Counted from the stretch's first letter, positions 42,446 to 54,529 are shown. The stretch is DNA of 64,000 bases from Antedon mediterranea (GCF_964355755.1 NC_092670.1:33095795-33159794), one strand, 5' to 3'. Translations and numbers: made by a program. The notes: generated by a model not told the origin, from the sequence alone.

Positions 42446-43075
42446 TGTATGTATACATCCGCCCTTATGAGGGCGGGCATCACTCTCTGGAGCTCTCTGT
42501 TACAAATTTCTCATGCAAAAATCGCGGAATACTCATTCTTGTGATATATATTTTTTGGCTAGATCCCCTAGTAGGCATAGGCTAGGCCTAGTACGTAGTA
42601 TAGTTATTCTTCAACAGTCACACAATTCAGATTCTGCCGCTGATTGCTAGTGAACATGGGGAGGGAGAGAAAGAGTTAGAAGAAGTGAAATAAGCAGCCG
42701 TGACGTATAATAAACATCATACAAAATAATAATATAACTAACGAATCCGTATAATATAATAATGTTGTATGTTATAAAGTACGGTAAATGGGTTTAATAT
42801 AATACAATTATATTATAGTATAATGTATTTTATTAATAATATAATAGTAAATGTTCATAATATAATGCCAAAACCGAATAATAAAATACAAAAAGTCAAT
42901 AATTTGTTAAATTTTTAAAATAATATATTAGAAATAGATATAATATAATGCTAAAACCAAGTAATATAATGCAAAACGTATAATTCATTACAATACAATA
43001 TATAATATAATAAAAAATCATATAATAATATAATATTTTGAATACTTCAAACAGCTGAGGCTTGCCATATCTTTA

Positions 43076-43393
43076 CTCTACTTTTATGAATTTACATTCA
43101 ATTCAATTCAATTTCTTTTTATTTCGGAAATATCATCCATATTAATAAACGTATAAACAGAACAAAAATAAAATAAAAAATCGTAAACTCTAAACTTAAG
43201 TATATACATTGTATAACACTAAACGTTAGAGGAGCTATAGAAATATAAATAAGCAACATAAACTTTTCCATAAAATCAGAATATGTTTGGGAAGGAGAAG
43301 CGATCCATAGTATAAGTAATTCACATAGTAGATGAGTGTCTATACTATTACGAAAAGGTCTTTAATGCAAAATGGTTAAAAAGCTTACTGATA
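43076..43393. other. No gene seen; AT-rich repeat-like
   Basis: CAATTCAATTCAATTTC near 43098 resembles a LINE or SINE 3' tail in reverse. No frame. Confidence 0.4.
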
Positions 43394-44968
43394 CTAGAGG
43401 GTGAGCTCATTTCGTTCGCTCCCCTTCTAGTTAGGAAGTGTAGATGATGGATCTCTGAATGATAATGACTCTGGTAAAAAGGACGTTCTCCTTGTACATC
43501 TCCGGTTACCATTATTGAAAATACTTAACATTCGTAAAACTAAACCTACTCTGTTTCACAGTGTCTTAGATGATTATAGTAGTATAGTGTTTATTGTTTG
43601 GTAGGGCCATTATAGGGCCAAGTTGGGGAGGCGGAGTTCTTTTGAGGGAGGTGCTTATTTGAGGGATATGTTTTATTTTTTTTGTTTTAATCATATTGTA
43701 ACATTTATAATAAAAAATCCTCTAATTGATATGAAAAGTGATAAAAAAGAAAATTAAATGCTTGGTAAATTGTAAATATAAGTCCGATGAATTCTAATAC
43801 AAGTATAACTGTATTAAAAATATATAAAAAAAAAATGCGATTATTATTCTAAGTAAATAAAATCCAAAGTGGTATAATTATTACATGATTTAGTTTAGTT
43901 CAATTCAGTCAGTCACACAGAGTGGACGTGTTGTTTGGGAGTCTCCTTGGCTGTAAGATGCCAGTGATAGGCAAACATCCTAGGCCTACACCTGTGGATT
44001 ATCTTGCCTGAAGACCACACTGCTTATTATTTTATTTTCTACTATCATACTACATTAAACCAGGGAAGAGTTAAATTAACTCTTCCCTGATTAAACTATG
44101 GAAGAATGTTGAAGAGAGACTGTATTTGCGAGTCTACTGTAATACCAGTCTTCCCCAAATCACCGACGGAGGATTGATTTGCGAAAGTAAGTGAACAGTC
44201 AGTGAATAAATATCGTTAACATTTTTACTAATCTACATTATTTTATTCTCATCAAAGACACTTTTGGAAATAAGTACCTGTATTAACATCTATACTAAAT
44301 GCAAATTTCAAGTCCACACGCCTCATACCGGACACGTAAACAATACCTGGCTTTATATTCCGCTACTTGTACTACAGCAGCTACAGATTTTATACGCACA
44401 GTCAATCATAGCCTCTACCCGTAAACAACATATGATCCACACTCCGTTGAATACTACTTCAACTGCGTGGGCCGTGTTTTGTCCTAAGAATGAGGAAGAC
44501 GTTTTAGACGGTTTGCAATATGGGCAGAATTATCTCAGGGTCCTAATTGAACACAGATAGCCCACAGTTATTCTTACCAGGTTACTCAATAACTCAGCTA
44601 CCAGAATTTCAAACAAAATGTCTTAGTTCTCCCTATGTACGTAAGCATATACTATTCTCCACAATACACTCGGATGCTTTATGGCGTATATTTAATATTC
44701 TACTGGACCTTCACACGTGTGGTCCGAAAATTAAAAAAAAAACTAAAATGGCTATCGCCACCAACAGCCAACTTAGTTGAAACCAGGAAGTTGCAAGGTG
44801 AACCCGTTGACTCATCGTGAACCCAGAGATTACTAACTACCGCGCACATTAAAAATCGACCGATGGACACAAATTCGGTTTCAAAACCCTTTATAATATC
44901 TTTCTAAGATAGAAATAATGGAGCAATATCGTAATAGTTGGAAACTAATGTTTTCAAATTTACGTTTC
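43394..44968 (-). mobile_element. Hairpin-ended repeat E, copy 1
   Basis: It begins with a hairpin, CTAGAGGGTGAGCTC...CCCCTTCTAG, similar in design to the Helitron-like 3' end. Blocks match copy 2 (47018-48985): TTTCACAGTGTCTTAGATGA, GAGGGAGGTGCTTATT and the ATAGCC.ACAGTTATTCTT region. The short frames in it (44264-44820) are not conserved in copy 2. It carries the 29-bp palindromic insertion. Confidence 0.6.
44061..44089. mobile_element. 29-bp palindromic insertion with 7-bp target duplication
   Basis: A 14-bp perfect inverted repeat starting CAGGGAAGAGTTAA around one central A. ATTAAAC flanks both sides (44054-44060, 44090-44096). The CAGGGA...TCCCTG ends are shared with the 30-bp insert at 33015. 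Confidence 0.75.
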
Positions 44969-45571
44969 ACCCTTCCCTCACTGGCATGAGTAGCGTTGTA
45001 AAACCAGAAGAGGATGGGCCTACGGTACATCACGTGCCCTAAACGCAGAACAACTTTGGAGGGTAGGGTAGGAACCAACTTAAGTATGAATTGGCTCTAA
45101 GAAACAATTGAAAACCATTATGCCTATTAATTAAGTTTAGTTAGATAATTTAATATTTATTGACCATTAAATCGAATTTATGATTTTGCCCGAATAGAGG
45201 TGGTTTTCACAAATTGTTTTAAATTATAAAAACATATTATACACGTCGTAGTGATGTATCGTTACATGTACTATACTATTTCAATCGACGGTGATAGTTT
45301 CAACAAAGTATTAATTCGCAATGTTTTATTGTGTATAGTGGTATATTATTTGTAAAACATGTTAAACAATTGTCTCATTTTGTGACAAGTTTCTCTTTCG
45401 GAAGTAATTCCCAGGGTGCTAATTTTAGTTGTGTACATAAATCACAGTGTCTATTTATTCGTTCCTGTAAACGACATGTATTATTGTCCTGCGGTACGTA
45501 CATTTGAAATCGCCAATTCTTTAACGCTGAAATTATTATGTATTCGAGAACCATCTGTGGGCACCATCTAG
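44969..45571 (+). mobile_element. Helitron-like element, 3' fragment H4
   Basis: Matches the 3' part of H3 (46230-46998), including CCTTCCCTCACTGGCATGAG. It ends in CCATCTAG, but the hairpin has lost about 33 bp. H3 begins at the next base. Confidence 0.75.
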
Positions 45572-46998
45572 TCTATATATAAATTTACGTAAGGGCAAAA
45601 TTCGGTAAATCGCGCGTTATTTCTAGAATGATTACTCGATGGTATATAAAGTTGGTTCGTACTTTCGGTACTGATTTTAACCGCCTGATGTAACCCTTTT
45701 TACTAATTAAATTGAGTTCGATAATTAGTTATTGACGATTAAAACGAATTTAGGTTCAACGATTTGCCCCAAATAGGGATGTTTTTCGATCGTGGTATAC
45801 ACTGTCTAATGGATGTCCGTCTTGAAAAATACCCGCAGACGATAATACGAGGATGCTTCGCATTTTCCTATCTTCTCGTACGATAATTGTTTTTAATGGC
45901 TGAAAACCGGTTGAACAGCTCGAGTACAGCATCATAATGTTGAAGACAGGCCAATTTTCTTAAAAAAATACTATTTTGATAGATTTAATATACGTTTATA
46001 CAAATGTATTGATTTGCGATGAATGGAACATTCCAATCTCTGTTCCACAAATGTCTATTCCCTCAGTCGTCGTAAAGGCAAGTGCTGTATACTCATAACA
46101 GAAATTCGATCCATTTTTTTTCCCAATCTGTGCTGCAGAGGTTGGATATAGGCCTAGATTTTTTCTAACGGATAATAATGAGCTAGTGTTTTCTGTCGCC
46201 GCGGGCGTATATTATGTGCAAATCTTTAAACCACCCCGGGAACCACCCACATCATCACCCTTCCCTCACTGGCATGAGTAGCGTTGTAAAGCCAGTAGAG
46301 GATAGGCCTACGGTGGTACGAAGGATCAACAACAACTTCGGGTGGGTAGGGTAGGAACCAACTTAAATATGAATTGGCTCTAGAAACAATTGAAAACCAT
46401 TAGGCCTACTAATTAAGTTGAGTTAGATAATTTAATATGTATTAACGATTAAATCGAATTTATGATTTTGCCCCAAATAGAGAGGTGGTTTTCACAAATT
46501 GTTTAACATCATATACATAATATATATTATATACGTCGTAGTGTATCGTTACATGTACTGTACTATTTCAATCGACTAGGACGGTGATAGTTTCAATTAC
46601 ATCGCAATGTTTTACTGTGTTTAGTGGTATATTATTTGTAAAACATGAAAACAATTAATATTTCGTTACTAAATGGATAAAGAATATATTTAAAAATTGT
46701 TCCTCTTTGCACCCATCCTCTTCCCCATCCCTCAACCATAATGTTACATACAAAACACAAATAAAGTTTGTTTAAATTTGACTTAAACAATTGGTCTCAT
46801 TTTGCGAAAAGTTTCTCTTTCGGAAGTAATTCCCAGGGTGCTAATTTTAGCCGAGTACATAAATCACAGTGTCTTATTGTCCTGCATTATTGTACATTTG
46901 AAATCTTCAGTTTTTTAACGCTGAAATTATTATGTATTTGAGAACCATCTGTGGGCACGACCTAGATGGTACGCGAGCGAAGCGAGCGTACCATCTAG
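45572..46998 (+). mobile_element. Helitron-like element, copy H3
   Basis: Complete TCTATATATAAATTT start and hairpin end with CTAG; 1427 bp, no Rep/helicase frame. It lies directly behind the CTAG of H4, so the two are in tandem. The 3' hairpin loop contains GCGAAGC, known as an unusually stable DNA mini-hairpin. Confidence 0.75.
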
Positions 46999-47017
46999 TT
47001 AATCATAATTTATATAG

Positions 47018-48985
47018 CTAGAGAATGAGCTCGCTTCGCTCCCCCCCCCCCCTACCCCTCTAGGAAGTGTAGACGATGGTTCTCGGAATGAGAATGTTCT
47101 CCTTGTATGTTTTTCTGTCGGTTACCATTATTGAAAATGCTTGTTATTCGTAAAACTAAACTATTCTGTTTCACAGTGTCTTAGATGATTAATAACATTT
47201 TAAAATATAGTCTTTATTGTTTGGTAGGGAATTTATAGGGCGGAGGTGGGGAGCTGGAGTTCATTTGAGGGAGGTGCTTATTCAAGAAAGAAAACATTTA
47301 TACGAGTTGCAACATGGGCAGACATCTCGATTCCAAACGGACACAGATGTCACACAGCCGCAATTACGGCTCTTTCGGACATGTAATATCTGGTAACCAC
47401 CGGTAAACAACGGTAAATAGCCACAACTGTACACATATATAAATGTAAAAAGTAAATTTAATAATAATCTTTGACAAATAATTCTTCCTTTTATAATCCA
47501 AACCCCCCAAAAAATACCACAGCAAAAACCCAACCAATTCTCAAACAATGATACAGTATCCCTATTCCCCACACAATTTATACCCTTTCCCAAATTCCCA
47601 ATTCTTCCAGACAAAATATCAACAATCTTCTTATTGTAAAATAAATCCCAGAAACCTCCCCCTCTAAATACAATAATATCACAAGATGAATAATTAAACA
47701 ATAATAAATGTCCACAATATCGTTCCTTCTTGCCTTTTCTCCTACGCTGACACAAAAACAAATTCGAAAGATAAAAGTTAAAACGATTCTGCAACTAAAC
47801 AACTCCCACGCCTCTGCTCCCGTTCTGCTTGTATTCCCAATTATAATTCTTCTCAAACTGCAACTATTTTCTGACATAAATAAATGAAATATAAAGTTAA
47901 AATGTTTCTTGATGTCTTTCTGTACTGCCTTATAGTATTACTTCCAACTCACAATTTATTAACTTCATGTATATCACCTTATTTCCTTTCCGCTTCAGCT
48001 CTATATCACCATAATTCTTTCCAACCAACACTTTATTAACTTCATATATATCACTTTACTTCCTTTCTGCTTCAACATAACATAGCCCTCCTTCTCTGTC
48101 TCCTCTCAATTTTCATCTCCCTCAAAATTTCCTCAATTATACACATACCACCACCTTATCCTTCTCAACCAATCAGCAACTCACACACCAACTCAACTCT
48201 TACACCTCTCCTCCAATCAGTAACCTCCACACACTCCTTCTCTGCACACAAACACTCTGCTCCACTGGCTTCAAACAAAAGTCTCCTAAAACAAAAGAAA
48301 GGTTAAAATAATGAAAACAAAAGGAAAAGTAAGAATGACTTGCAAAATAAATACAAAACTTATGTCACTTGTGACAACAGATAGCCTACAGTTATTCCTG
48401 CCAGCTAACTTAATAAAACTCAGCTTTCGGGATTTCACTCGATTAATGTCTTATCATCAAATCTCCCTATGTAATTGTATAATACTATTCCCCACAATAT
48501 ATTCCGATTCTTTATGGCGAACAGTATATTTAATTTGATCTTTATTAATTTGCAGTATAATTTTTATTTTTTAACTACTGTACCTTTCACACGCTCGGTC
48601 CGTTCCTAAAATAAACAAATCAAAAAGAATGGCTATGACTATAGCCAACTTAAGCTCCAGTCCTACTATCTGTTTTTTTCTTCCGTCTTCCAAAGGGACA
48701 CTGTATTGGTTGATGGAAAGTGCCTGTTTCCAGTCACCTTTAGGGTCAAATCTATTATTTTAACTGCTCCCTTGTGTATAAAAGAGAGAAAATAGTTGAA
48801 ATCATGTTGCTGGAAGGTGAACTCATCGTAAACCCGGAAATTACTTAACCGCGAAGAATTGAAATTGATTGAAAATATATTGTTGAAATTATAAATGTTG
48901 TTAAAAAACTCTTTATAATATCTTCCTAAGATAGAAATATGGAACAATAGCATTGATCTGAACACTAATGTTATCAAATCTACGT
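47018..48985 (-). mobile_element. Hairpin-ended repeat E, copy 2
   Basis: Begins CTAGAGAATGAGCTCGCTTC then a poly-C run (47039-47052) and TCTAG. Matches copy 1 in blocks and in its right end (TTTATAATATCTT.CTAAGATAGAAAT). A 170-codon minus frame (47282-47794) occurs only here, has no recognisable domain and is probably chance. Confidence 0.6.
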
Positions 48986-48989
48986 TTCG

Positions 48990-49020
48990 CGGTACATCTC
49001 ACCGTAACTCACCGTAACTC
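48990..49020. repeat. Short tandem repeat
   Basis: Three near copies of CTCACCGTAA at the right border of repeat E, copy 2. Confidence 0.7.
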
Positions 49021-49084
49021 ACCGTACACCACTCTAAATGAGTGGTGCAAGAGGATGGTGGGCCGGTCGTGGCCCTCTATTAGC

Positions 49085-50175
49085 CCCTCTCGTCTTCTGA
49101 AATTGTCTTTTAAATAGTATGGTTGTGTCAATTTCTACTGTACTGGCAGGAGAGCATTCCATGAATTTACGACTCATTAGGTAAAAAAATGACTACGGCA
49201 ATTTAATTGAGCATTATTCTTTTTCAATTTATGTTTATGGCCACTAGTGGCGGTATATTCAGACTTTTGAAAAAGTAAATCAATATCAATAGTCTCTTTG
49301 TTAGAAAGAAAATTATATGTTTGAATCATATCCTCTCTATATCGTCTTTCTTCTAAGGTTGTTAAATTAAAACCTTTTAACCTATCTGCATAGGGCATGC
49401 CATGCAAACTACAGTAGGTGGTAGCCTAGTTGCTCTCCTCTGAACTTTTTCTAATAAAAGAATGTCCTTCCTTAGTTGAGGAGACCATGCCTGGACTGCA
49501 AATTTGAGATGAGGCCTGACTAATCCAATATAAAGCAATTTATTCATATCAACTGATTTATATTTAATGGATCTTTTAATAGTACCTAATACTCGTTTTG
49601 CTGTTTTGGCTGCTGCTACACATTGTTTACTAGTCTTAAGAGATTTATCAATAATCACTCCCAAGTCTTTTTGTTCTGTTACTTTATCTAGGATAACCCC
49701 ATCAAGTTCATAAGATTGATTCGGATTATTAAATCCCAGGTGCATGACATTGCATATACTAATATTAAAGCTCATTAGCTCAAAGTGATAACTTGTCAAT
49801 ATCATTTTGTATTACTCAAGGATCGACCTCGGAATGCACACTTCAAAACAATTTAATATCATCAGCAAATTTCAACAATGAAGAATCAAAGGAAAAATCT
49901 ATGTCATCAATAAAAATGAGAAAAAGCACCGGTCCGAGGAGTGGAGTTGTGGCTTGGTGGTTATGATGCTTGGTTACCACTGCACTCTAAGGGTCCTGGG
50001 TTCAAGTCCCATCACATGTCAGGATTTTTTCTAAGGACCAAATTACTCCACTCCAAAAGACTTGTAATAAGACTTTGTTTATGTAGAGCATTTTGTGTAT
50101 ATGTTTGTCTTGTGAACCTCTGAGGGTCCCTAATTATCAACAATTAATAGCTGGATGGATCACCCTCATTAAATA

Positions 50176-50206
<31 letters not shown>

Positions 50207-50440
50207 CCCTGAGGCACACCACTATAAACAGGGGCCCACTCAGATTTCCTACCATTCACAACAACCCTTTGAGATCTATCACTAAGCCAATTTTGTATCC
50301 ACATGCCAAATGGAATTTCAATACCATGATACCATTAGCCTAAACTGTTTTCATCAACCTTACATGAGAAACTTTATAGAAGGCTTTTTGGAAATCAAAA
50401 TAAATTACATCTACTGGTAAACCTTCGGTAGGTGTATATC
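49085..50440 (-). mobile_element. CR1/L2-like LINE, 3' part, broken
   Basis: Minus strand, from upstream: YFDFQKAF.KVSHVRLM (RT motif A region, about 50330-50420), the VPQG...VLGPVLFLIFIDDI motif split by a SINE, DLGVIIDKSLKTSKQC, RRSIKYK-type thumb, LVRPHLKFAVQAWSPQLRKD, LEKVQRRATR, then a C-terminal RLKGFNLTTLEERRYREDM. This order is typical of CR1/L2-like RTs. Stops and frameshifts (near 49390 and 49200) disrupt it. The 5' end is missing. Confidence 0.75.
49943..50205 (+). mobile_element. tRNA-derived SINE with poly(A)
   Basis: The head has an A box (TGGCTTGGTGG) and B box (GGGTTCAAGTCCC), then a body and a run of about 25 A. It sits in the LINE RT between the codons for GVPQG and GPVLF, in the opposite orientation. 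Unrelated in the body to the SINE at 28102. Confidence 0.8.
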
Positions 50441-51044
50441 ACATACGTATGTTCTAACACAAAAGTCGGCATACGTCGACAACTCATTCATTGAGCTCTG
50501 ATTGGTTGCGAAATTGTTCATTCCTCAAAAAGTAGAAACTACACATTTTATCGTATAAAACTGCTTGCCTATAGGCTACCTGAATGAATGGATACAATGA
50601 TTAACATCACCATTTATACGCCGAGGAATTTGAGCGATGGAAACTTTCCCACAAAATATTTTCGGACTTCGCAATTAATAACTACATTCATGTTTTTAAA
50701 AAACTTCTTCACAGTCACAATTGTTTCTCGTTTAATCAACGATGACCTAGAATCTTTAAGTTGTTGTTTGTAACTATTTTAATTGTGATTTTTAGCCTTG
50801 TAATACACATTTAATTATACATGATGTATTTGGCAATACATTCGAACTTAAAATGGCTGCTTGTAAAAAAAATTGGTTGAAGATAACGTCTAAGTAAAAT
50901 TCACACAAATAATAACACTTTTTTTTATTTGTATAAACACGTTGTAATGATCATTTTTACACACATTATACATATTATACTGTAAGTAAAAATAGATAAA
51001 TACGATTCCCTCAGTAACATTTCAGAAACGATTAATATGTGATT
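50441..51044. other. No gene seen
   Basis: AT-rich, short frames only. Confidence 0.4.
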
Positions 51045-53010
51045 CAGATAAAATAGTTTGGTGCAAAATAAAAAACGATCAAAACAAAAATACAGTTATT
51101 GGAATTATTTATAGACCACCCAGCGGCTCAACATACGCTGATAACAATTTAAACATACTCCAAATTCTCTCGCGTGAATAAGCAAATTACAAAAATAACT
51201 ACCATACATTGTCGGTAATTTCAATGAAAGGACCGGGAAAAATCTAGAACTTATTATAAGTGACGAATGCCCACATGGATGGGACAATGAACTATATAAT
51301 ATTGATCACAAAATTCTAATTAGAACAAATTGCGATGTGGTTGTGAATGGTTTTGGTAATGATATGCTTGAGTTTTGCAGAGAAACTGGTTTAAAAATCA
51401 CCAATGGAAGGATATTCTTTGACACTTCAAACGAATTTACCTTTGTAAGCCACCAAGGCAAAAGCGTATATGTGAGTATGTACTAACATCGCCCGACGCG
51501 TTTAATTCTATTGACAGACTAGGTAATGACCGTATTGAATCTGATCATATGCCAATATAATTTAATATTAAAAATATATTACCACAGCCCATTAGATAAT
51601 GACAACATAAATAATACCCATCAATAACTAAAATGTTACTTTTGGAACATCAATTTATTACCTTCATTTAACTCAAGATAGCAACAAACTTTTATTACAG
51701 ATCTTAACAAAACATTACCACATCAGAACTCACGGCCACTAATATATTTTTAAATAATATTTATATTGTATTTGAATATTTCTGTACAAGCTTTATATGG
51801 CATCCAATATTATCTTCGCCTATTATCAACTGGTATGACAAAAATTTGCTTTAATTAAACGTTATATTAGAAAATGTGTACGAGGGTTTAGATATCACCG
51901 TGACCTAATATCACTTGGGAAATATTTAAATGCGAAAAAGAGATATACACACATTATTTTTAACGAGTGAGTGAGTGGCCGAGCGGTTAAGACAGTGGAA
52001 CCGTAATTACGTAGCCATAACATCGGCAGGGGTTCGAGGCTCACTCACTCCATGGTTCTGGTGGTAGAACGAGTCTTCTCGGATAAGGACTATAAACTGT
52101 AGGTCCAGTGTACACATCTAGCTCGTGTGCACTTTAAAGAACCTAGTACATCTTTCGAGACGAGTAGGGGGTTACCCCGGTGTATTAGTACATCACAGCC
52201 ACTGATCACCAACTGGGCCCTCTGGGAGACCAGTCTTTGACTGAAGAGGTTACCCAGTATAAATATAAATTTCAATCAACAAAAAACGTAATCACTTAGA
52301 AAAACAAAGACCTGATCTTATCTCTAATCTGAACGAACGTACCAGCAAACTATATTGGTTTAAATTGAAATATTAACTATTACCCCATATATCGACTTCT
52401 ATATTTTACACTTATTTTTAATCAATATACCAACATGATGGCACTAATGATATCATTGCAAATGAATTAAATTAAATATTGATAATAATCAAAATACATA
52501 CTGACAAACTAAACAATGATTTTACCGTCGAGGAACTTACAGATGCAATCAAAACTAAAAAAAAAAAAATCACACGGAATCGATAGTTTATTAATAGATT
52601 GTTTTATTCATGCACTAAATTTTGTTATTGTATTGATTGCTAAGTTGTTTAAGTTAATTTTCCAAAATGGAAACTTTCCACAAACATGGGCAACTAGTCT
52701 TATCGTACCAGTATTTAAAAAGGCCACCGCAAATTGCCAGAAAATTACAGAGGCAGATCTCTAATCCCGGCAAAAGAAAAAATATTTTTTTATATTTTAA
52801 ATTGTAGACTTAACGATTCGGTTGAAGACACAGATTTCTTTTTTCAAGAACAAGCTGGATTCAGAAAAAAATTTAGAACGACGGATAATATTTTTATCTT
52901 AGATTCAATAATTAACAAATATCTTTTCAAAAAAAGACCGAATGGCCGAATTTACGTTTCTTTCATTGATCTTAAAATGTGCATTTGATTCAAATAATCA
53001 TAACTATCTT
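51045..53010 (+). mobile_element. LINE family L3, decayed copy a
   Basis: Compared with the better copy at 53027 it encodes an endonuclease part (IGIIYRPPSGSTYAD, DHMPI region near 51545) full of stops, then after a gap the RT start (GNFPQTWATSLIVPVF, EQAGFRKKFRTTDNIFILD) up to motif A. A SINE (51969-52279) is inserted in the middle. It stops where copy b begins. Confidence 0.75.
51969..52279 (+). mobile_element. tRNA-derived SINE, copy 2
   Basis: Same SINE as 28102-28420, with the better-kept tRNA-like head (GTGGCCGAGCGGTTAAG) and a TTTCAATCAAC tail, inserted in L3 copy a. Confidence 0.85.
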
Positions 53011-53026
53011 ATTTATATATTAAATA

Positions 53027-53260
53027 ATGTCCAAAAATAGAGCACTCAAAAGGAAAATGACTGGAAATAAATCAAAAATTAACATGGGTGAAGATTATAC
53101 TTTCAGAGTCCGTAAAATTAGAAAAGGCCTACAACCAAGGATACAACAAGCAATAAAAAACAACGACCGTTTTCGGCTCAGATATGATAAGCTGTTTATA
53201 GGCGACGAAGTATATACATTCAACGTAGAAGACAACAAAATCATAAACCTCACAAAATAG
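53027..53260 (+). pseudogene. ORF1 end-like frame of L3 copy b
   Basis: The 77-codon frame is basic and ends with FRLRYDKLFIGDEVYTF, reminiscent of the C-terminus of LINE ORF1 proteins. It stops at TAG, 40 bases before the endonuclease frame. ORF1 is otherwise missing, so copy b is 5' truncated. Confidence 0.4.
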
Positions 53261-53302
53261 GGTTTTGGCCGTGGTCCTAATGAAGAACAATCTGAACCAT
53301 CT

Positions 53303-54526
53303 TTGAAAGTCACTAAACACATTGATTGTATTTCTTGGAATATTAACGGTATTAATAACAAATTCGCTGATTCTGACTTTATTGAGTATGTTAACAAATT
53401 TGACATAATTTGTTTTAGTGAAACATGGGATAAATATCGGAACGATTACAATATTAAAGGTTTTACTTGCATATCAAAATTACCAGATAAAACAAGTCGA
53501 CATAGAAGAAATAGTGGAGGCGTAATGGTATATTATAAATTAAATCTCGTCGTTGAAGAACTGCCAAGTGCATCGAATAACATTATTTGGTTAAGGATTA
53601 CTCTATCCCCAACCGACACTGTTGTAATCGGTTTTTTGTATAGACCACCAAGTACATCCAGTTACGCGACAACTGACTTTTTTGACATTTTATCTAACGA
53701 ATATTTGCATTACAGCTCCCAAATATCAGACATAGTATATGTAGTTGGCGACTTTAATGGTAGAACTGGTTCGGAGGACGATTACATATCCGCTGACGAA
53801 AATGACACATGGAACAATAATCTATATCTGGAAGACAACATCCGGATTGAAAGTAGAACGAATTCTGATTGTATACTAAATTGCTACGGTAAAGATATAT
53901 TAGAATTTTGCAAAGAAACTGGTATGCGAATCACAAATGGTAGAATTGATAAAGAATCATCCAGTGGTTTTACATTTATCAGTTCACAAGGTAAAAGTGT
54001 ATGTGATTACCTTCTTACTAACTCAAACAACTTTAAACTAATATCTTATTTAAGAATTGATGACCGTGTTGAATCGGATCATATGCCAATTGCCTTTAGT
54101 ATTCAATTCAAAGACAAAGAACACACCAAATTGATTGTCAATGAAGATGACACGTTTACCCAGAGTACGTTCAAATGGTCCAACAGTTACATTAAAGCAT
54201 CCAAAGTCAGATGGGAACATGATATCATTGAAACTATTGATAATGATTTTATGAATGCTATCTCTCAAAATAAAATTGATGAGGCAGTTTCACATTTATG
54301 TAAAATTTTTGAATACGTATGTAAAGGAATTAAGTATACACAAACAAGTAAATCTTCAACTTCTACAAAACGAAACGAATGGTTTGATAAAGATTGTAAG
54401 AACCTTAAAATGCAGGTTAAACAATCATTAAAGAGATTTAAAATTATGCGCACTCAACCTTTTTTAAATAATTATATTCAGATAAAAAAGCAATATAAAT
54501 CGCTATTAAAATGCAAAAAAAAATAA
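53303..54526 (+). pseudogene. APE-type endonuclease of L3 copy b (ORF2, piece 1)
   Basis: Residues show the endonuclease motifs in order: SWNINGI (Asn, about 10), CFSETWD (Glu, about 37), IGFLYRPPS, VVGDFNGRTG (about 149) and SDHMPI (near 260). The catalytic set N, E, D, D, H is present. The frame then enters the RT spacer and ends at 54526, where a run of nine A makes a frameshift. The domain would nick target DNA. Confidence 0.85.
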
Positions 54527-54529
54527 CTT

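Larger units (their letters stand above)
38773..42446. mobile_element. P-like DNA transposon, internally deleted
   Basis: Inverted ends of over 30 bp (AAGATCTTATTATACTAAAG) are flanked by the 8-bp duplication GTATGTAT (38765-38772, 42447-42454). Subterminal sequences near 38860 and 42330 also mirror each other. A THAP-type transposase remnant lies inside on the minus strand. The right terminus holds a second copy of a roughly 35-bp piece. 8-bp duplication plus THAP transposase supports the P superfamily. Confidence 0.8.
38031..42556. mobile_element. DNA element M with 9-bp target duplication, host of a P-like element
   Basis: Inverted ends containing ATATCACAAGAATGAGTA lie at 38031 and 42556. 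GGCTAGATC flanks both (38022-38030, 42557-42565). After removal of the nested P-like element it is about 830 bp. A 9-bp duplication fits the Mutator superfamily. No M transposase is present. Confidence 0.75.
29825..43069. mobile_element. Giant foldback element with about 2.1-kb inverted arms
   Basis: The left arm (29825-34708) and right arm (35445-43069) are inverted copies once later insertions are removed. The outer ends read TATGGCAAGCCTCAGCTGT on both sides and are flanked by TCTTTA at 29819-29824 and 43070-43075. The spacer is 34709-35444. Arms contain TATTA-rich ends, TAGGCCTA and (TAC)n regions and a decayed tRNA-like piece. No transposase is seen, so it is non-autonomous or of an unknown kind. 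Insertions found in only one arm are listed separately. Confidence 0.8.

Noticed and set aside
29825-43069. Assembly artefact (inverted collapse) as cause of the giant palindrome
   Set aside because: The arms differ by many substitutions and by separate insertions with their own target duplications, which an artefact would not produce.
44264-44820. Possible exons in repeat E, copy 1
   Set aside because: The matching sequence in copy 2 (48360-48540) is shifted and interrupted, so the frames are not conserved.
47282-47877. 170-codon minus-strand frame with Cys and hydrophobic residues
   Set aside because: It lies in one copy of repeat E, is not conserved in the other copy and shows no domain.
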